Assembly (NCBI RefSeq): GCF_934560975.1
Contig: NZ_CAKTFO010000001.1
Span: 310,001 to 374,000, forward strand
Length of the DNA: 64,000 nt
Origin: an uncultured Sphingomonas sp.
GTDB lineage: Bacteria > Pseudomonadota > Alphaproteobacteria > Sphingomonadales > Sphingomonadaceae
Direction of reading: 5' to 3'
Shown: piece by piece, positions 1 through 8,393 of the stretch
Numbering within the stretch: the stretch's first letter is position 1
How the letters are laid out: the number at the start of each line of letters is the position of its first letter
Notes under the pieces: model-generated
Told to the model about the DNA's origin: nothing
The model's input: the letters and a program-made list of their open reading frames with translations, nothing else
Database searches by the model: none
Made by a program: the position numbers and the translations under genes

Positions 1-1
1 C

Positions 2-1513
2 GAAACCTCGTTCCGCATCACGCCGGCTTATCCCGGCTTCGACCTGCGTTCGCTCTATCCCGCCGGCTTCACCCCGCGCTTCGGGCAGAAGGACAAGGAC
101 CTGACGGCCGTGGGCGGCGTCAAGGGCGATTTCGACGGGGGCCTCAACTGGGACCTGAGCGCGGGGTTCGGCCGCAACGAGATCAATTATTTCATGCGGG
201 AGTCGATCAACGCCTCGTTCGGTCCGGAATCGCCGACCGCGTCCGACGATGGCACGCTGGTGCAGCGCGAGTTCAACCTGAACCTCGATCTGGTCTATCC
301 GCTGGAGATTGCCGCCTTTGCCAAGCCGGTGAACATCGCGGCGGGCGCGGAACGACGCCGCGAAACCTACCGCATCGGTGCCGGCGATCCCTTCTCCTAC
401 GGTGTGGGACCGGCCGCGCGCTATGGCGTGCCGTCGGGGTCGAGCGGCTTTCCGGGCTATACGCCCGCGCAGGAGGGCAGCTTCGGCCGCACCAGCTATG
501 CCGGCTATCTCGACGTCGAGGCGACGCCGATCGATGCGCTGACCCTCGGCGGCGCGCTCCGGTACGAACATTATTCCGATTTCGGCAGCAATTGGAGCTG
601 GAAGGGCACGGCCCGGCTGGAACTGGTCAGGGGCTTAGCGCTGCGGGGCGCCTATTCCACCGGTTTCCGCGCGCCGACGCCCGGCCAGTCGAATTATACG
701 CGGGTCAGCCAGGGCCTGGACACCAACACGTTGCAGGTGTTCACGTCGGGGCTGCTGTCGCCCAACAACCCCATCTCGCAACTGTTCGGCGCAACCGCGC
801 TGCAGCCGGAGGAGTCCAAGAGCGCCAGCATCGGCCTGGTGTTCGAGCCTGCGCCCGGCTTCACCCTGAGCGCCGATTATTACAACATCCGCGTGGACGA
901 CCGTTTCGGCCAATCGCAGAACTTCACCTTGTCGGCGGCGCAGCGGGCCGCGTTAATCGCGCAGGGCGTGGCGGGCGCGGACAGCATCACCACCGTGTCC
1001 TATTATACCAATGCCTTCGACACCCGGACGCAGGGCGTGGACCTGGTGGGATCGTATCTGTGGCGCCTCGCCACGGACACGTCGCTGCGCTTCACGGTCG
1101 CCTACAATCTGAACGACACGAAGGTGCGGCGCGCCACCGCCGCCGTATCCGCGCTGGAGCGGATCAACATCGAGGACCGGTTGCCCGAACAGGCGGCCAA
1201 TGCCAGCGCGGAGTTGCGCACCGGCCGCTTCTCCATGCTGGGGCGTGTGCGGTGGTACGATCGGTGGACCGACGCCCAGTTCCAGAACTCGGCCAACCTG
1301 GTGCAGGATTTCGGGGCGGAGGCGTTCGTGGACCTGTCCGCCAGCTATGACATCAACCGGCACCTGACCCTGACCGTGGGTGCGGAAAACCTGCTCGACA
1401 ATTACCCCGATAAGGCCACGTTCCAGGCTTCGCGCGGACTGGTCTACTCGCGCAACGCGCCCTACGATACCGATGGCGGCCTGTTCTATGCCCGCCTGGG
1501 GGTCAGGTTTTGA
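2..1513 (+). CDS. TonB-dependent receptor, C-terminal part (5' end outside window)
   Basis: This is the outer-membrane beta-barrel half of a TonB-dependent receptor, which imports siderophores, cobalamin or oligosaccharides using TonB/ExbBD energy. The reading frame is open from base 2, so the plug domain and signal peptide lie upstream of the window. Visible family features are alternating amphipathic strands, the conserved block FRAPTPGQ, the segment LQPEESKS (usual form LKPEtS), ENLLDNYPDKA near the end, and a terminal aromatic strand YARLGVRF ending in Phe, the usual barrel-assembly signature. The stop is directly followed by the aminotransferase gene, which suggests co-transcription. The substrate cannot be told from the barrel. 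Confidence 0.93.
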   Translation, partial: ETSFRITPAYPGFDLRSLYPAGFTPRFGQKDKDLTAVGGVKGDFDGGLNWDLSAGFGRNEINYFMRESINASFGPESPTASDDGTLVQREFNLNLDLVYPLEIAAFAKPVNIAAGAERRRETYRIGAGDPFSYGVGPAARYGVPSGSSGFPGYTPAQEGSFGRTSYAGYLDVEATPIDALTLGGALRYEHYSDFGSNWSWKGTARLELVRGLALRGAYSTGFRAPTPGQSNYTRVSQGLDTNTLQVFTSGLLSPNNPISQLFGATALQPEESKSASIGLVFEPAPGFTLSADYYNIRVDDRFGQSQNFTLSAAQRAALIAQGVAGADSITTVSYYTNAFDTRTQGVDLVGSYLWRLATDTSLRFTVAYNLNDTKVRRATAAVSALERINIEDRLPEQAANASAELRTGRFSMLGRVRWYDRWTDAQFQNSANLVQDFGAEAFVDLSASYDINRHLTLTVGAENLLDNYPDKATFQASRGLVYSRNAPYDTDGGLFYARLGVRF

Positions 1514-1515
1514 AC

Positions 1516-2622
1516 ATGGAGGTAAGTCGCCGGGATACGCTGCCGCTGCTGGCGACGGGCCTTGCCGCTACCGCCGGCGGCGCGGCGCGGGCGCAATATG
1601 CGGCGGCTGACCCCGCCGTGCCGATCAAGGCGCATCTGGGCGTTACGGAAAACCCGTTCGGACCAAGCCCGGCCGCGCGCCTCGCCATCCGGCATTCTGT
1701 CAGGGACGCCGCTTATTACCCACATAGCGAAAAGCCATTGCTGGACCGCATCGTCGCGCGGGAGGGCATCCGCGCGGAGCAGGTGACGCTGGCCAGCGGG
1801 TCGCTCGACGCCTTGTCGCATCTTTCCGTCGGGTTGGGGCGGGGCGGCCGGATCCTGGCGCCGCAACCGACCTATTCCACCCACCTTGCTTACGCCGCGC
1901 GTCAGGGCGTGGAGACCGATTGGGTGCCGCTCGGCCGCGATCACCAGATCGACCTGGCGGCGATGCTGGCGGCGATCGGGCCCCAGACCCGGCTGGTCTA
2001 CCTCTGCAACCCCAACAATCCGACCGGCCTGCTGCTCGACCCCGCGGCATTGCACGCTTTCTGCATCGAGGCGTCGAAGCGGGTGCCGGTGATGATCGAC
2101 GAGGCTTATTTCGAGCTCGCGCCCGATCCACTGCGCCACTCCGTCGCGAACCTTGTGCGCGAAGGGCATGACGTGATCGTCGCGCGGACCTTTTCCAAGG
2201 TGTACGGGCTGGCCGGGTTCCGCATCGCCTATATCCTCGCCCAGCCGGAGCGCGTGCGGCTGTTGAAGAGCCTTGTCACGACGTCGCGCAACCAGGCGGG
2301 GCTGGCGGCAGCCACGGTTTGTCTCGGCGATGCGGCCTATCTGGCGGGCGCGATCGCCTACCTCAAGGATTGCCGCAGCCGCATCTACCGGATTGCCGAG
2401 GACAACAAGCTGGTCTTCCTGCCTTCGGAAGGCACGTTCGTATACCTGAACTGCGGCATGCCGGGGAAGGACATGCAGGCGCGGCTTGCCCGACTGGGGG
2501 TCGAGGTTCGCCTGTTCGAGGGCGCGGCCTACGCCAATTGGATCCGCATCGGCACGGCCATACCTGCGGAACTGGCCCATTTCGCGGCCGCATTGCCCAA
2601 GGCCCTTGCCGCCGCCGGATGA
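1516..2622 (+). CDS. Tat-exported PLP-dependent aminotransferase, HisC-like (fold type I)
   Basis: A 368-residue class I/II aminotransferase resembling histidinol-phosphate aminotransferases. It would transfer an amino group using pyridoxal phosphate. Seen: CNPNNPTG (about 164-171), DEAYFE (195-200) and the PLP-lysine motif FSKVYGLAGFR with Lys228. The N terminus is a twin-arginine signal: SRRDTLPLL, then an Ala/Gly-rich hydrophobic stretch ending ARAQ, so the enzyme is probably exported folded to the periplasm. ATG 1516 is preferred over the in-frame TTG at 1510 because 1510 overlaps the receptor stop and the Tat motif follows 1516 directly. Its position after a TonB receptor hints at a joint uptake/processing role (inference). 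The substrate is unknown. Confidence 0.88.
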   Translation: MEVSRRDTLPLLATGLAATAGGAARAQYAAADPAVPIKAHLGVTENPFGPSPAARLAIRHSVRDAAYYPHSEKPLLDRIVAREGIRAEQVTLASGSLDALSHLSVGLGRGGRILAPQPTYSTHLAYAARQGVETDWVPLGRDHQIDLAAMLAAIGPQTRLVYLCNPNNPTGLLLDPAALHAFCIEASKRVPVMIDEAYFELAPDPLRHSVANLVREGHDVIVARTFSKVYGLAGFRIAYILAQPERVRLLKSLVTTSRNQAGLAAATVCLGDAAYLAGAIAYLKDCRSRIYRIAEDNKLVFLPSEGTFVYLNCGMPGKDMQARLARLGVEVRLFEGAAYANWIRIGTAIPAELAHFAAALPKALAAAG

Positions 2623-2635
2623 CGGAGGCGGAGCC

Positions 2636-3082
2636 TCAGCGCCGGCGCGGATTGCGATCGCGCAGGGTGATGATGCCGTGCCGCAAGCCGGCGGCATACA
2701 GCAACTGCGTCTCGGTCTGCACCTGTTCGCGGAGGCGCGGCAGCATGTCTTCGGTGTGGCGGCTAAATTTGTCCCGTTCGGCTTCGATGCAATCCAGCGG
2801 CCAACTGCTCAGGTAAGAGATCCAATCCATCTTCAGGATGTGCAGGGACTGGTTCAGTTGCGTTGCATGGCTAGCCGCTCCCATCGTCCGCAAGATAGCG
2901 GGGTAGATGGCGCCGTCTTCATGCGCGAGATGATCGGCCACCAGCAGACTAAGCTCGAACAGCCGATCGGAGATGGCCGAAGCGGGGATGTCCGGATCGG
3001 CCGCCTGTTCGGACAAGGCCGTGATCATGCGCTCGATCTGATCATGTTCGGAAATCAGACGCTCAAAGCTTAACTGCGGCAT
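2636..3082 (-). CDS. hemerythrin-like HHE domain protein
   Basis: A 148-residue all-helical protein with spaced His/Glu residues typical of HHE cation-binding proteins: ISEHDQIERM near the N terminus, HLAHEDGAIYP about residues 51-61, and FSRHTEDMLPRLREQ in the C-terminal half. Known members bind a non-heme di-iron centre and sense or store oxygen or NO, or serve iron-sulfur repair; which applies here cannot be told. Convergent with the aminotransferase gene (13-base gap). The ATG at 3082 is preceded by a purine-rich stretch. Confidence 0.8.
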   Translation of the reverse strand: MPQLSFERLISEHDQIERMITALSEQAADPDIPASAISDRLFELSLLVADHLAHEDGAIYPAILRTMGAASHATQLNQSLHILKMDWISYLSSWPLDCIEAERDKFSRHTEDMLPRLREQVQTETQLLYAAGLRHGIITLRDRNPRRR

Positions 3083-3208
3083 GTTCCCCCCTGTTCACGG
3101 TCCGGATTGCGGCAAAGCTTACAGGAACGAGCATATGGGTGCAGCGGTTTCGTGATTTCGGCGGGATAGATCGCTTCAGCTGACGCGGACACGTTGATCT
3201 TTCAAGGA

Positions 3209-3230
3209 CTTCGGAAAGGGAGTTCCGAAG
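3209..3230. repeat. inverted repeat, 8-bp arms
   Basis: CTTCGGAA, a 6-base loop, then TTCCGAAG. It lies upstream of the hemerythrin-like gene (minus strand) and could be an operator or a mRNA hairpin. No T-tract follows. Confidence 0.5.
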
Positions 3231-3240
3231 ATGAGAGGAT

Positions 3241-3292
3241 CCCGGCGCCCGGCCGCTGCTGTCAATCGGGGCACAGCGGGCCGGGCGCCGGG
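3241..3292. repeat. strong GC-rich inverted repeat, 18-bp arms with one bulge
   Basis: CCCGGCGCCCGGCCGCTG at 3241-3258 pairs with 3274-3292, with one extra G and a 15-base loop. No T-tract follows on either side, so it is not a classic Rho-independent terminator. It could block read-through or be a protein-binding dyad. Confidence 0.55.
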
Positions 3293-3610
3293 CCGGCACG
3301 CGCGATGTTGGGGGGAGCGCGCACCGGTGACCTCCATATATATCAAGTTTTGAAAAATGCTTTAAATTACTGACATTTAATCAACGCGTCGCGCGGTTTG
3401 GGGGTGCGGCGGAACGTTGCTGGATCGGAACTGACCGATGATGGCGGCGGCCGAAGCCGAATCATCCGCTCCAACGGCGGCAGGGTCCAACCAGGGCCGA
3501 TCTGCCGCGCCGCCAGGCTTGCATCCGTCGCGACGACATGCGGCCAGTGCATACTGGATCGGTTACCCACGACGTACCGTCGTCGGTCGGCAGGGAGCCA
3601 GGTTGCCCCG

Positions 3611-4384
3611 CTACCTGTCCCGTTCGGTGGCGAGCCACCAGCGCGTGGCGCCTTCCAGCCCCAATGCGGTCAGCACGCCCGACGCATAGGCCCCGGTGTC
3701 GATGCCGATGCGGTTCGCCCGCACCTCCGGCGCCGGCACGATGGTATGGCCGTGGACCACCACCACGCCATGATCCTCCGTGCTGTCGAGGAAATCGCTG
3801 CGGATCCAGCGCAGGTCGTTCTTGCTCTGCTTGTCGAGCGGGATGCCGGGGCGGATTCCGGCGTGGACGAACAGATAATCACCGAACTGCAATCCGTGAT
3901 GCGCCCGGCGCAGGAAATCGAGATGTTCGGGCGGGATGCTGCCGGTCAGTATGGTGTTGGGCAGCCCTTCCGGCAGGTCCAGCACGCGTTGTGGCGCGTC
4001 GTAGCTCTCAAACGTTTCCCGCCCGCCGAAGCGCAGGAAATGCGCCATGCCACGTGCATGGGGGTCGTCCGCCAGCCGCAGCAGCATCTCCTCATGATTG
4101 CCCATGATGATGTGGATGGTGGCGAACTGCGGCGGGTGGTTGAGCAGGAGGTCGACCACCTCGCGCGATTGCGGGCCGCGATCGATCAGGTCTCCCAGCA
4201 GCACCACATGCGTGCTCGCCGGCGCGCGCGCCGCATCGTCCGCCTCGATCCGCGCCAGCAAGGACCGGAGCAGGTCAAACCGCCCATGCACGTCTCCCAC
4301 GGCATAGACCCGTATGCCATCGGGCACGCGCGACGTGGGCTGATCGGGAACGGACGCCTTCTTGCCGAGGCCGAACAATGCCAT
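3611..4384 (-). CDS. PPP-family metallophosphoesterase (serine/threonine-type protein phosphatase)
   Basis: A 257-residue protein with every motif of the PPP metallophosphatase fold in order: GDVHG (30-34), GDLIDRG (64-70), GNHE (95-98), then HAG and HGH in the C-terminal half. These bind two metal ions and the phosphate. Family members hydrolyse phosphoprotein or diadenosine tetraphosphate substrates; cytosolic bacterial ones resemble PrpA/PrpE. It sits 4 bases downstream of the cyclophilin gene on the same strand, so the two are probably co-transcribed. Confidence 0.87.
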   Translation of the reverse strand: MALFGLGKKASVPDQPTSRVPDGIRVYAVGDVHGRFDLLRSLLARIEADDAARAPASTHVVLLGDLIDRGPQSREVVDLLLNHPPQFATIHIIMGNHEEMLLRLADDPHARGMAHFLRFGGRETFESYDAPQRVLDLPEGLPNTILTGSIPPEHLDFLRRAHHGLQFGDYLFVHAGIRPGIPLDKQSKNDLRWIRSDFLDSTEDHGVVVVHGHTIVPAPEVRANRIGIDTGAYASGVLTALGLEGATRWWLATERDR

Positions 4385-4388
4385 GGCG

Positions 4389-5291
4389 TCAGCGAGCGGC
4401 GCGAACCGGCGGCAGGGCGTTGCACACGTCCACCGCGCCTGCCGGGCGGATGAAGAAGCCGTCGCTGCGGTTGGCGCGCGCCTTTACATAAAAGGTGAAG
4501 GCGGCGCTTTCCGTGGAGAGATACTGGAAATGCGGCTGCTCGCCCGGCGGCAGCGTGTCACCCATCCGGACGGCGACGATCGGGGTATGCTCCGCCGCCT
4601 GCTGGTAGAAGCCGAGCGCGCCCGAACCCCTCGGCAATGCGGACAGATGCTCCATGCCCGCCACCACGCGGCCGACCAAGGCCACGTTGCGGTCGAGATG
4701 GCGGGGCGCGTGGCCGATGACGGCGTAGAGTTCGGCCCCGCTGCCCGTGTCGGGCGACAGGTTGCGGCCGACCCCGACCATGCCGTAGCAATGGACCGGC
4801 CAGATCTCGCGCCCGTCGGACGCCAGCGGCCAGCCCGCGCGGAAACCGACCCGCGCCGCATAGGCATCGCGCAACGGCGGCGTTGCCGCCCCCGACCAGC
4901 CTTTCAGCGCGTCGGCAGCGATCGCATAGTCCGCGGCAGGGGCGGTCGTCAGGCCGGGCGGCAGCGGCTTCTTCTCAGTCGGATCGCCCCATTGCACGAC
5001 ATAATTGTCCTGCACCCGGTTGATGCTGGTCCCGTCCCACCAGCGCGCGGCCGCCAGCGCGCGGATGTTGGCGATGTGATGCGGGGCGAAGGGCGGCGGC
5101 ATCAGCTGAATAACGACCCGGCGAGCCGTTCCGGCGGAATCAGGCGCGAGGTCCATGACCATTATGTCCCTGGGCGCAATCGCGACCCAGTCGCGCGCCG
5201 GCGCTGCCTTCGCAATCTCGGCGGGCGACACGGCAGGCGCGGACGCCGCCCACAAGGCGGCGATAGCGGCGGTAAGGACCATAAAATGCAT
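4389..5291 (-). CDS. secreted cyclophilin-type peptidyl-prolyl cis-trans isomerase
   Basis: About 300 residues. The ATG at 5291 begins a signal peptide (MHFMVLTAAIAALWAASAPA), so the product is periplasmic; a longer in-frame start at 5363 runs into the tRNA side and is unlikely. The cyclophilin core shows APHHIANIRALA, WWDGTSINRVQDNYVVQWGD and CYGMVGVGRNLSPDTGSGAELYAVIGH, followed by LDRNVALVGRVVAGMEHL. Family role: isomerisation of X-Pro bonds in exported proteins. The C-terminal tail is longer than in minimal cyclophilins. Confidence 0.87.
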   Translation of the reverse strand: MHFMVLTAAIAALWAASAPAVSPAEIAKAAPARDWVAIAPRDIMVMDLAPDSAGTARRVVIQLMPPPFAPHHIANIRALAAARWWDGTSINRVQDNYVVQWGDPTEKKPLPPGLTTAPAADYAIAADALKGWSGAATPPLRDAYAARVGFRAGWPLASDGREIWPVHCYGMVGVGRNLSPDTGSGAELYAVIGHAPRHLDRNVALVGRVVAGMEHLSALPRGSGALGFYQQAAEHTPIVAVRMGDTLPPGEQPHFQYLSTESAAFTFYVKARANRSDGFFIRPAGAVDVCNALPPVRAAR

Positions 5292-5365
5292 GAATGTCAC
5301 CGTGCCACGCCTATCTGCCTTGCGAAACCCCCGCCGGCACGATAGGGCCCCGCTTCCTGGCATGC

Positions 5366-5456
5366 GGAGCGGTGGCCGAGTGGTCGAAGGCGCTCGCCTG
5401 GAAAGTGAGTATACGGCAAAACCGTATCGAGGGTTCGAATCCCTCCCGCTCCGCCA
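5366..5456 (+). tRNA. tRNA-Ser(GGA)
   Basis: 91-nt cloverleaf with acceptor GGAGCGG pairing CCGCTCC, D-arm GCCGAGTGGTCGAAGGC, anticodon loop CTGGAAA (anticodon GGA, reading UCC/UCU), the long serine-type variable arm (ATACGGC..CCGTAT), T-arm GGGTTCGAATCCC and an encoded 3' CCA. Its 3' end is the prophage integration site. Confidence 0.97.
5443..5456 (+). repeat. attL core (tRNA-Ser 3' end)
   Basis: CTCCCGCTCCGCCA, identical to 48306-48319. It overlaps the T-arm/acceptor 3' strand of the tRNA, as is usual for tyrosine integrases, and integration leaves the tRNA intact. Confidence 0.85.
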
Positions 5457-5563
5457 AAATCACAGCCCAAACGCCCCCAAATAGACCCGCTTACCCTAGG
5501 AAAAGCGGCCTTTTTGCCTTATGCGCTCTCTCGAATTGTCCCGATCTGTTCCAGCCAAGCGCG

Positions 5564-5614
5564 GGGGTATCGGGGGCATTTCACGGGGTATCGATTTGAG
5601 GGGTCGGGGTACGA
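5564..5614 (+). promoter_or_regulatory. three GGGGTA repeats at 21-bp spacing, candidate integrase arm sites
   Basis: GGGGTATCG at 5564 and 5585 and GGGGTACGA at 5606, each exactly 21 bp apart (two helical turns), between the attL core and the integrase start. The third copy abuts the integrase ATG. The motif recurs near attR (48224, 48236), which fits arm-type binding by the integrase N-terminal domain and possible self-repression. The binding role is inferred. Confidence 0.6.
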
Positions 5615-6918
5615 TGCTGACGGACGCAGCCGCCAAGCGCGCCGAGAAGCGCGACAAGCCATATAAGATTGCCGACGCAGGCGGGCTATATCTCTATGTC
5701 GCGCCGAGCGGGCTGAAGTCCTGGCGGATGAAATTTCGCCTGCATGGCAAAGAGAAGCTGCTGACCTTCGGGCCATACCCCGAGGTCAAACTGTCGGAGG
5801 CGCGCGAGAAGCGCGACGTGGCGCGGGCGCAGATCCGTGAGCATGTCGACCCGTCGGGTGCGCGCGAGCGGGCACGGATGGCGAAGGAGACCGCGAAGGC
5901 GGAGGAGGCCAAGCAGATCACCTTCGAGAAGGCGGCCCGCACCTGGCACGACCTTCAGCGCGGCCGGTGGGCGCTAGTGCACGCCGATGACGTCATTACC
6001 AGCCTGGAGCGCGACGTCTTTCCGGCGATCGGCGCAAAGCCGCTTGGTGTCATAGATGCGCCGACGGTGCTGAAGGTGCTGCGCGTGGTCGAGGATCGTG
6101 GCTCCATCGAGACGGCCAAGCGGCTGCGGCAGCGTATGTCGGCCGTCTACTCCTACGCGATCTCCGAAGGGATCGTGACCATCGATCCGGCTGCGGCGGT
6201 CGGGAAGGCGCTCAAGCCGCTGCCGAAAAAGGGCAAGCAGCCGTCGATCACCGATCCCGACGAGGCGCGCGAGGTGCTGATTGCGGCTGAGGCGTCCGGC
6301 GCATCGCCGATTACCAAGTTCGCCTCGCGCTTCCTTGCGCTCACCCAAGCGCGGCCGGGCATGGTGCGCGGCTTGGAGTGGTCAGAGATCGAAGGCGTGG
6401 ACTGGGATGATGCCCTGTTCGGCCCCTTTCTGCCGATCTGGCGCGTGCCGGCTCGGCGCATGAAGCTGGTGCTGGATATGAAGGACGAAGAGGCGTTCGA
6501 GCATATCATCCCGCTTTCATGGCAGGCGGTTGACGTGCTGCGGGCGGCGCGTCGCCTGACGGGGCGCAACAAGCTGGTGTTCCCCGGCCAGCGCCACAGC
6601 CATAAGCCGCTGAGCGAGAACGCCATCGGCTACCTCTACAACCGCGCCGGCTTCCACGGCCGGCACGTCCCGCATGGCTGGCGCGCGGCATTCTCCACCA
6701 CGATGAACACGTTAGCGAAGAAGCGCCGGCGGCATGAGGACGCGGACGTCATTGAGCTGATGTTGGCGCACGTGCCCGAGAACAAGGTCAAGGCTGCCTA
6801 CGATCGCGCTGGCCACATGGAGCGGAGGCGGGAGCTATCGCAGGAGTGGTCGGACCTGTTGATGAAGGGGATGGGAAGAGCAGACGCGCTACTGAGCGGA
6901 GCGCGGAGATCAGGTTGA
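5614..6918 (+). CDS. int: P4-type tyrosine integrase
   Basis: A 434-residue tyrosine recombinase that inserts and excises the prophage at the tRNA-Ser. The N-terminal 90 residues are the arm-binding DUF4102 domain (ADAGGLYLYVAPSGLKSWRM, LTFGPYPEVKLSEAR); the C-terminal half is the catalytic domain. Catalytic residues seen: Arg247 (TQARPGMVRGLEW), His354 and Arg357 (HGWRAAF), and Tyr396 (KAAYDRAGH). ATG 5614 is chosen because family members begin with this short segment; the frame extends further up to 5521 but only through non-conserved sequence. It sits next to its att site and reads away from the tRNA. Confidence 0.93.
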   Translation: MLTDAAAKRAEKRDKPYKIADAGGLYLYVAPSGLKSWRMKFRLHGKEKLLTFGPYPEVKLSEAREKRDVARAQIREHVDPSGARERARMAKETAKAEEAKQITFEKAARTWHDLQRGRWALVHADDVITSLERDVFPAIGAKPLGVIDAPTVLKVLRVVEDRGSIETAKRLRQRMSAVYSYAISEGIVTIDPAAAVGKALKPLPKKGKQPSITDPDEAREVLIAAEASGASPITKFASRFLALTQARPGMVRGLEWSEIEGVDWDDALFGPFLPIWRVPARRMKLVLDMKDEEAFEHIIPLSWQAVDVLRAARRLTGRNKLVFPGQRHSHKPLSENAIGYLYNRAGFHGRHVPHGWRAAFSTTMNTLAKKRRRHEDADVIELMLAHVPENKVKAAYDRAGHMERRRELSQEWSDLLMKGMGRADALLSGARRSG

Positions 6919-7181
6919 AACCTCTGCGCCCCCTTACGATATGAGAGGTGATCGGACGAACCGATGGGCTACTCCATTGCGTTACGATCAGCATCCGCGT
7001 ACACCCATGGAGGTTCAGGCAGTACCGAACAGTCCCCCTGTGGTTCGGATTTGTCGTTAATGGCGCAGCAGGGATGGAGCGAAACGGACGTTTAACCGTT
7101 CGCTTCTATGAGGTTTTTCAATGGTCACGACCTTGGTCGGCTTACCACATCGATTTCGAATCGGCGAAAGGAGGTAACGTG
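6919..7181. other. 263-bp gap downstream of the integrase, no gene seen
   Basis: No coding frame with a ribosome binding site is seen before the small gene at 7182. A short dyad lies around 7085-7105 (AAACGGACG..CGTTCGCTT). The gap probably carries the promoter for the small gene. Confidence 0.45.
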
Positions 7182-7364
7182 ATGAACAGTCAATTTGACC
7201 GAGCCGCGGCGCTGCTCTTTCCCCAGGTAGGGCGTCGGGCCATAGACGTGAAGTTTTTCTGTCAGCCTGACTCCACGGCCGAAAATTTGGCTGAGCAGAT
7301 TGTCGTGTGTCTGGCGGGTCAGGACGATCCCAGCAACGTGATCGCAAACGTAGATCACGCTTGA
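7182..7364 (+). CDS. small hypothetical prophage protein (60 aa)
   Basis: A short acidic, soluble protein; no family recognised. It is supported by a very strong ribosome binding site (AAAGGAGGT about 8 bases before ATG 7182) and by a Rho-independent terminator shortly after its stop, so it is probably a monocistronic gene expressed from the lysogen. Base composition here is lower in GC than the neighbouring phage genes, suggesting a later acquisition (moron). Confidence 0.6.
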   Translation: MNSQFDRAAALLFPQVGRRAIDVKFFCQPDSTAENLAEQIVVCLAGQDDPSNVIANVDHA

Positions 7365-7387
7365 CGCCCTATAATATAGCAGGATAA

Positions 7388-7421
7388 ACGACGCCCCCTC
7401 AATAGAGGGGGCGTCGTTTTT
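7388..7421 (+). terminator. Rho-independent terminator
   Basis: A perfect 13-bp stem (ACGACGCCCCCTC / GAGGGGGCGTCGT), a 4-base loop AATA and a T run at 7417-7421. It closes the 60-aa gene unit. Confidence 0.9.
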
Positions 7422-8040
7422 GCGTTACCAGCAGTTCATAGAGCAGTTGGCTCAGAAGCGGCCATCGCCCCGCGTTCACATTGAAGATCTTGTAAGCTTG
7501 GTGCACGATTATCACCATGGCGTGGGCAGGGTTTTCTTCAGGTATTTCGATCACTTTCCAGGTAGCCAATATGGCATCTTCTTCTGGATGGAAGAAGAGC
7601 TCGCCGGCCGCAATGAGGAGCCTCATCGGGACGCGCAGATCCATCTCAGTTCTGTTCTCAGAGACGATCGTCCTTTGCGGCGTATCGTCGCCGCTAAAGA
7701 GATGATGCACGTGTTCGACGAAGAAAAGCAGCGTACCGCTAATGTGGAACAGCTCCGCACTCTCCTGAACGACATTGCCGAGAAACCATTCCTGGATGAG
7801 GCAAGCGCACAATATGCCGCAGACCGCGAGGCGCTTTGGAAAGCGATTATTGCGCTGGTTCCTCCGTGGTTGCGGCAAGAATATTTGGATCAGGCTCGTG
7901 CCGGTGTGATTAAGCCAGCCGAATTGGCAGCTCGATGGTGGCTGCCGGAGAACGTGGCGGCAGCCGTGGTGGGGTCACAATACGAGACTGCGGCAGCCCG
8001 ATTTGGGATCGACATTCAAGCGCTTTCGGTTGCCGCCTGA
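7420..8040 (+). CDS. hypothetical protein, start unclear, possibly truncated at the 5' end
   Basis: About 206 residues; no family firmly recognised. The segment RRIVAAKEMMHVFDEE recalls the metal-binding helix of ImmA/IrrE-like proteins (usually HExxH) but lacks the full motif, so a protease call is not justified. The only upstream start is a TTG buried in the T-tract of the preceding terminator and without a ribosome binding site; the first ATG is at 7588, well inside protein-like sequence. This suggests either a beheaded gene or an unusual start. GC content is lower than in surrounding phage genes. Confidence 0.5.
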   Translation: MRYQQFIEQLAQKRPSPRVHIEDLVSLVHDYHHGVGRVFFRYFDHFPGSQYGIFFWMEEELAGRNEEPHRDAQIHLSSVLRDDRPLRRIVAAKEMMHVFDEEKQRTANVEQLRTLLNDIAEKPFLDEASAQYAADREALWKAIIALVPPWLRQEYLDQARAGVIKPAELAARWWLPENVAAAVVGSQYETAAARFGIDIQALSVAA

Positions 8041-8049
8041 ATAAGTGGT

Positions 8050-8253
8050 TTATGCCACAGTGCTCCAACCCATCGGATCGGCAATCCACGCCTCTACATC
8101 GCTCTCGTACCAAGCGACCAACCCAGCGCTGATCGGAGTCGCCTTGGGGAAGGTGCCGGCTCCTGCGCGACGGTAGATCGTCGTCCGGCTAAGACCGGTA
8201 CGCTTTTTGACCTCCGCGAGGCGGAGCAAGCTGTCTTTGCGGCGGTCGGTCAT
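8050..8253 (-). CDS. AlpA-family regulator / excisionase-like protein
   Basis: A 67-residue winged-helix protein with the AlpA signature: LLRLAEVKKRTGLSRTTIYR, then FPKATPISAGLVAWYESDVEAWI. AlpA proteins activate integrase or excision functions of P4-like elements, and small MerR/AlpA proteins often act as excisionase. It is the last gene of the leftward early operon and overlaps its upstream neighbour by 4 bases (ATGA). Its place close to the integrase fits control of excision. Confidence 0.85.
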   Translation of the reverse strand: MTDRRKDSLLRLAEVKKRTGLSRTTIYRRAGAGTFPKATPISAGLVAWYESDVEAWIADPMGWSTVA

Positions 8254-8393
8254 CGTCTTCCTCGTTCGGCCAGCTCGCGGAGCCGGCGCAGTTCTGCGGC
8301 GATCGTCTCGGCGGCGCGGGCCGCACGGGCGATCGACGGAAAGACCCAGATCAGCGCCACGATGGTGCAGGCGAATAGGGCGCCGTCGGTCAT
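8250..8393 (-). CDS. small single-pass membrane protein of the early operon
   Basis: 47 residues. One hydrophobic helix near the N terminus (ALFACTIVALIWVFPSIARAA) is followed by an amphipathic charged helix rich in Arg and Glu. It overlaps both neighbours by 4 bases (ATGA junctions), which supports it as translated despite its size. No family recognised; the layout is holin- or inner-membrane-peptide-like. Confidence 0.55.
   Translation of the reverse strand: MTDGALFACTIVALIWVFPSIARAARAAETIAAELRRLRELAERGRR

Larger units (their letters stand above)
3083..3610. other. 528-bp intergenic region with two inverted repeats
   Basis: No convincing gene is seen on either strand. The region holds two inverted repeats (3209-3230 and 3241-3292), then a locally AT-rich stretch (about 3335-3385) before the convergent phosphatase gene. 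Short open frames here lack codon bias and ribosome binding sites. Confidence 0.6.

Noticed and set aside
7420..8040. ImmA/IrrE-type metalloprotease call
   Set aside because: Only a KEMMHVFD segment is present; the HExxH zinc motif is missing.
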